Source: Candidatus Omnitrophota bacterium
Lineage (GTDB): Bacteria; Omnitrophota; Gorgyraeia; B26-G9
DNA length: 17,459 nt
Assembly (NCBI GenBank): GCA_022013205.1
Contig: JAKLQT010000232.1
Location: forward strand, 1-17,459
Direction: 5' to 3'
Made by a program: the position numbers and the translations under genes
The notes under the pieces: model-generated
Databases searched by the model: none
What the model was told of the DNA's origin: nothing
The model's input: the letters and a program-made list of their open reading frames with translations, nothing else
Shown here: positions 14,468 through 17,459 of the stretch, one piece after another
How positions within the stretch are numbered: the stretch's first letter is position 1
Layout: every line of letters begins with the position of its first letter

Positions 14468-15328
14468 ATGGAAGGTATAAAGATCGGGATTATCGGAGGA
14501 AGCGGTATATATGACATTGAAGGGGTGAAAAATGTGGAAACAGTTGATATTAATACCCCATTCGGCAAGCCTTCAGACAAGGTTATAATCGGTGAGTTAA
14601 ATGGAGTTAAATTCGCGTTTTTGCCGCGTCACGGCAGAGGGCATAAGATTTCTCCTTCGGAGCTGAATTTCCGCGCGAATATTTATGCCTTAAAAAAATT
14701 GGGTGTGGAAAAAGTTTTATCCATATCTGCTGTCGGCAGCCTGAGGGAGGAGTTAAAACCGCGCGATTTTGTCATCCCGGATCAGTTGTTCGACAGGACA
14801 AAAAACAGGGCATCAACGTTTTTTGGAGAGGGTTTAGTTGCTCATGTCGGTTTTGCCGAACCATTCTGCGCGGGATTCAGGCAGCGTGCTTATGAGACAG
14901 CAAAACAGTTAGGGATAACCGCGCATAAAGGCGGAACTTATATCTGCATGGAAGGGCCGCAGTTCTCAACAAAAGCTGAGTCCAATGTCTATCGCCAGCT
15001 TGGATTTTCCATCATCGGCATGACGGCATTGCCTGAGGCAAAACTCGCCAGGGAAGCAGAAATGTGCTACGTAACCGTTGCGCTGGTAACAGACTATGAC
15101 TGCTGGAAAGAGGACGAGGAGGTAAGTGTTGAAAAAATACTCGCGAACCTTAACGCTAATTCAGATAATGCTAAAAAATTTATTAAGACAATACTTCCTA
15201 AATTAAAAGACGCGGCTGTTTGTGAGTGCTCAAGCGCGCTGGCCGCGGCTATTGTTACGCCCGCGGATGCCGTGCCTAAGGAGACTTTGAAGAAAGTTGA
15301 ACTGCTGGTTAAAAAATATATTAATTAA
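14468..15328 (+). CDS. mtnP: S-methyl-5'-thioadenosine phosphorylase
   Basis: A 286-residue trimeric-type nucleoside phosphorylase that splits methylthioadenosine with phosphate into adenine and methylthioribose-1-phosphate, for methionine salvage and polyamine by-product recycling. Visible motifs: IGIIGGSGIYDI (phosphate loop, 10-15), LPRHGRGH (54-59), GGTYICMEGPQFST (155-168), GMTALPEAKLAREAEMCY, and TDYDCW (208-213). The TDYDCW motif marks methylthioadenosine rather than inosine or guanosine specificity. An upstream in-frame TTG at 14435 exists, but ATG 14468 with GGGGGT just before it gives the normal family N-terminus. It has no evident pathway link to its neighbours and probably forms its own transcription unit. 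Specificity for related 6-oxopurine nucleosides is less likely. Confidence 0.93.
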   Translation: MEGIKIGIIGGSGIYDIEGVKNVETVDINTPFGKPSDKVIIGELNGVKFAFLPRHGRGHKISPSELNFRANIYALKKLGVEKVLSISAVGSLREELKPRDFVIPDQLFDRTKNRASTFFGEGLVAHVGFAEPFCAGFRQRAYETAKQLGITAHKGGTYICMEGPQFSTKAESNVYRQLGFSIIGMTALPEAKLAREAEMCYVTVALVTDYDCWKEDEEVSVEKILANLNANSDNAKKFIKTILPKLKDAAVCECSSALAAAIVTPADAVPKETLKKVELLVKKYIN

Positions 15329-15347
15329 TTCACTCTTATTTGTGATG

Positions 15348-15354
15348 AAAGGAG
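15348..15354 (+). promoter_or_regulatory. Ribosome binding site that decides the start of the first barrel gene
   Basis: AAAGGAG lies 5 nt before ATG 15360. In-frame alternatives further upstream (TTG/ATG at 15297-15345) lack such a site and would spoil the signal peptide. Confidence 0.7.
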
Positions 15355-15359
15355 TCAGT

Positions 15360-16169
15360 ATGAGCGGGAAAATACTTATAGGGCTGGTGTTTTGCTTTTT
15401 TTTTGCGTGCACAAACACTTATGCGGCTTATGTAAGTAGTATTTTTGATCCGGTAAAAGAGGGCGAATGGAAGATTGCTGTATTTAAAGATAAAACAAAT
15501 GCTAAAAAATTTAAGGTCAGAACCGGAACCCCATTGCCGGGATTTGTTTTGCTGACTGACGCGAAAATTACTGAAATTTCCAGTAATGGAATACAGATTA
15601 ATTATGGCTGTTCAAATGCTTTGAGTATGTTTTTTAAATTCGGGCAGGCAGATAGAGTCCTGGAAGAAAAATGGACAGATGGTGTGATCAGCGAACTGGG
15701 ATACAACGGCGAAAACATGTATGGCTTGGGGCTTAAGTATGTGGAAGAGGTTGATGATGGATTAATAATCGGGGGAGATTTGCAGGTTAATGTTTATGCG
15801 GGTGAGAACGTTGATCATGTTTCTGAGGGCGGAGTCCCGGCAACACTTATATTGTCTCCCGGTGAAGGAGAGCTCAGAGAGTTTCAGGGAAGTTTGCTTT
15901 TTGGCCAAAAGATCAATATGTCTAAAAATCTGGACATTTTCCCTTATATGGGATGTGCCATTAATAGGTCAAAATTAAAAGTGGACGAAACTGTATATTC
16001 GGGCCCGGGGATTGGCGGGACAATCTATAAAATGGAACTGGATGAAGCCAGGAAATTTGGCTGGATTGCGGGGATAGATTTTAATTTATCAGATACATTT
16101 AATTTGAATATTGAAACACGGCATTATATAGAAGCAGCTTATACAATAGGATTTAGTTTTGATTTCTAA
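15360..16169 (+). CDS. Exported outer-membrane beta-barrel-like protein 1
   Basis: A 269-residue protein with a clear Sec signal peptide: MSGK, a hydrophobic core ILIGLVFCFFFA, and likely cleavage at TYA|AYV. The mature part shows alternating polar/hydrophobic strands and repeated Gly/aromatic turns (MYGLGLKYV, IIGGDLQVNVYAG). It ends in AAYTIGFSFDF, with the C-terminal Phe expected for BAM-assembled outer-membrane barrels. I do not recognise a named family. The C-terminal half resembles the next gene (Pro-Tyr-x-Gly, IDFNLSDTFNLNIE, final Phe), so the two are paralogues. The 14-nt gap indicates co-transcription. A role in adhesion, uptake or envelope structure cannot be told from sequence. 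Confidence 0.75.
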   Translation: MSGKILIGLVFCFFFACTNTYAAYVSSIFDPVKEGEWKIAVFKDKTNAKKFKVRTGTPLPGFVLLTDAKITEISSNGIQINYGCSNALSMFFKFGQADRVLEEKWTDGVISELGYNGENMYGLGLKYVEEVDDGLIIGGDLQVNVYAGENVDHVSEGGVPATLILSPGEGELREFQGSLLFGQKINMSKNLDIFPYMGCAINRSKLKVDETVYSGPGIGGTIYKMELDEARKFGWIAGIDFNLSDTFNLNIETRHYIEAAYTIGFSFDF

Positions 16170-16183
16170 AAATAGGAGGAAAA

Positions 16184-16924
16184 ATGAAAAGCCTTTTAAA
16201 CCTGGTAATCTTAGGTTTGTTTTTGATGTTTAGCTGCTGTGCTGATGCTGCGCCTGTGGGTAACCCTAATTTTTATATTTCCGGAGATTCGCCTTTAAAT
16301 ATATCCATGGAACTGGATATATTACGCGGCGGAGATATAGATTTTTGTGCCGGGAATGGTGTTACAGCAAAAATGGAATATGAAAGTGTTAGTTCTTTTT
16401 TTCTGAAAATGGGATATTTATTGGAAGAAAGGAATAATTTGCAAACATATTTTCGTTTGGGATTGTCGGAAATAGATATTGTTGATGAAGAGGGTGGCCA
16501 TATTGATACAGATACTGATCTTGCCTACGGCATAGGATTATCAGGAATACTTTTTCAGTTTGCAAATAATGTAAAAATTGGCGCAGATATAAGTTATCTT
16601 AAATCCAATCCTGAGGTGAAAACATACGCGTGGTTTAATGTGGAAAATATAGGGATGGAACTTGATTATCAAGAGTTTGAAATAGCCCTGGTGATCTCAA
16701 AGGAAATAGGCTCCTTTGTCCCTTATTGCGGGATAAAACATAGTAAAGTAGAAATGGAAATCCCTGATAATTCCCTGACTTATCAAATAAAAATGGAGAA
16801 CGAAGATAATTTGGGTGTTTTTGCGGGTTTTGATTTTTTGGTGAGGGAAGATTCTTCCCTTAATTTAGAAGGAAGGTTTCTTGATGAGCAAGCCTTCAGT
16901 ATTGTCTTTCATTTTGGATTTTAA
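16184..16924 (+). CDS. Exported outer-membrane beta-barrel-like protein 2
   Basis: A 246-residue paralogue of the upstream protein. The N-terminus is a signal peptide (MKSLLNLVILGLFLMFSCC), with likely cleavage near ADA|AP; a lipobox reading is possible at FSC but does not fit well. The mature part has alternating strands (LAYGIGLSGILF, VKIGADISYL), VPYCGIKHSK like FPYMGCAINRSK in protein 1, and the closing AFSIVFHFGF with a terminal Phe. AGGAGG just before ATG 16184 is a strong ribosome binding site. No terminator separates it from protein 1. Function is unknown; a small eight- to twelve-strand barrel is a fair guess. Confidence 0.75.
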   Translation: MKSLLNLVILGLFLMFSCCADAAPVGNPNFYISGDSPLNISMELDILRGGDIDFCAGNGVTAKMEYESVSSFFLKMGYLLEERNNLQTYFRLGLSEIDIVDEEGGHIDTDTDLAYGIGLSGILFQFANNVKIGADISYLKSNPEVKTYAWFNVENIGMELDYQEFEIALVISKEIGSFVPYCGIKHSKVEMEIPDNSLTYQIKMENEDNLGVFAGFDFLVREDSSLNLEGRFLDEQAFSIVFHFGF

Positions 16925-16934
16925 GTAATTACCC

Positions 16935-16956
16935 GCAGTTTCTGTAATTTAACTGC
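16935..16956 (+). terminator. Weak terminator-like hairpin after the barrel genes
   Basis: GCAGTT and AACTGC form a 6-bp stem with a 10-nt loop, followed by TTATTACT rather than a true T-run. It lies shortly after the second barrel gene and before a new promoter, so a terminator is expected in this spacer. The sequence support is weak. Confidence 0.25.
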
Positions 16957-17009
16957 TTATTACTAAATTTAACCCGCTTTTATCCTTCCTTTTATAGCTT
17001 CTTGTTATC

Positions 17010-17038
17010 TTGATAAATTGAGATGTTTATGTTATCAT
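17010..17038 (+). promoter_or_regulatory. Sigma70-type promoter for the glycosyltransferase gene
   Basis: TTGATA (17010-17015) and TATCAT (17033-17038) are exactly 17 nt apart. This would start transcription near 17045, about 22 nt before ATG 17067. It is the best promoter match seen in the window. Confidence 0.55.
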
Positions 17039-17066
17039 AGGTCAACAAAAAAGGATTGTATTATTT

Positions 17067-17459
17067 ATGAAAAAGGTTTTGTTATTATATATTTCTAATA
17101 ATTCCGGACATCATCGGGCAACAAAAGCCATCGAGGAATCACTGCATTTAAACTACCCGCATGTAAAGGTCGCCAATATCAACTGTTTTAATTATACTAA
17201 TCCGGTGCTGGAAAAGGTTATCAACAGCATATATAATAAAGTTATTAAGTTAAAACCCGAGGTATGGGAGTATTTATACGATAATCCTAAGATCGTCCGC
17301 CGTACACGCAAACTTCGTAAGCTTATCCATAAATTAAACTCTAAAAAACTTAAAAGATTAATAGTTCATTTTAAGCCTGATGCCGTAATATGCTCGCAGG
17401 CTTTTCCCTGCGGTATGGTTGCTGATTTTAAGAAAAAATTTAAGTTTGACTTTCCTCTG
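17067..17459 (+). CDS. MGDG-synthase / UgtP-like glycosyltransferase, N-terminal part
   Basis: From ATG 17067 the frame stays open for 131 codons to the window edge. The start, KKVLLLYISNNSGHHRATKAIEESL, is the typical N-terminus of monogalactosyldiacylglycerol synthase and processive diacylglycerol glucosyltransferase proteins (GT28, MurG-like fold), where the G-H-x-x-A loop contacts the lipid acceptor side. Further on, KLKRLIVHFKPDAVICSQAFPCGMVADF fits the family's N-domain with PD.V..T.....A..A. The enzyme would add sugar from a UDP-sugar to a membrane lipid at the inner membrane. The catalytic C-terminal UDP-binding half lies outside the window, so donor specificity cannot be judged. It appears to be a new transcription unit. 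Confidence 0.85.
   Translation, partial: MKKVLLLYISNNSGHHRATKAIEESLHLNYPHVKVANINCFNYTNPVLEKVINSIYNKVIKLKPEVWEYLYDNPKIVRRTRKLRKLIHKLNSKKLKRLIVHFKPDAVICSQAFPCGMVADFKKKFKFDFPL

Noticed and set aside
15790..15978. 62-codon + strand frame inside the first barrel gene
   Set aside because: A different frame within a gene that has a signal peptide and good ribosome binding site; no independent evidence.

Overview
The window looks like a chromosomal stretch of a Gram-negative-type, uncultured bacterium. The gene mix fits Candidatus Omnitrophota (OP3) best: fatty-acid-synthase-like ketosynthase pairs, REC-HD-GYP regulators, MntA/HepT modules, AAA/DUF4143 ATPases and short palindromic repeats between genes. 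This placement is inference from gene content; there is no rRNA or other marker gene here. Two proteins with signal peptides and a C-terminal aromatic residue look like outer-membrane beta-barrels, which supports a diderm envelope. Every gene I can support lies on the + strand.

Layout. (1) 1-1432: the 3' part of a GAF histidine kinase and a stand-alone receiver protein. (2) 1465-3999: two tandem ketosynthases. The first has lost all three catalytic residues (Cys to Tyr, His to Ala, His to Glu), like a chain-length factor or KS-beta. The second keeps the Cys-His-His triad. (3) 4045-8052: accessory genes mixed with broken biosynthetic genes: an AAA/DUF4143 ATPase, a MntA/HepT pair, a 3' stub of a lost ketosynthase, a thioester-reductase-like SDR, a second divergent MntA/HepT pair, and a second ketosynthase stub. 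(4) 8082-9632: a CrtI/carotenoid-isomerase-like FAD oxidoreductase. (5) 9629-14124: a 7TM-GAF histidine kinase overlapping the oxidoreductase by 4 nt, followed by two tandem REC-HD-GYP response regulators, which are predicted cyclic-di-GMP phosphodiesterases. (6) 14468-15328: methylthioadenosine phosphorylase. (7) 15360-16924: two paralogous beta-barrel-like exported proteins. (8) 17067-end: the 5' part of a monogalactosyldiacylglycerol-synthase-like glycosyltransferase, with a good sigma70-type promoter.

How it may work together. The KS-alpha/KS-beta pair, a reductive-release SDR and a desaturase/isomerase-like flavoenzyme could be the core of an iterative type II polyketide or unusual-lipid pathway. 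No acyl carrier protein, acyltransferase, dehydratase or ketoreductase is visible, so the pathway would need genes elsewhere. Two short reading frames that match ketosynthase C-termini each lie just downstream of a MntA/HepT pair. This suggests the original cluster had at least two more ketosynthases and was eroded as toxin-antitoxin modules entered.

A second notable signal is a sharply bounded AT-rich tract at about 8285-10435. It begins inside the FAD oxidoreductase and ends inside the histidine kinase, as expected for a recombination patch covering the junction of two coupled genes.
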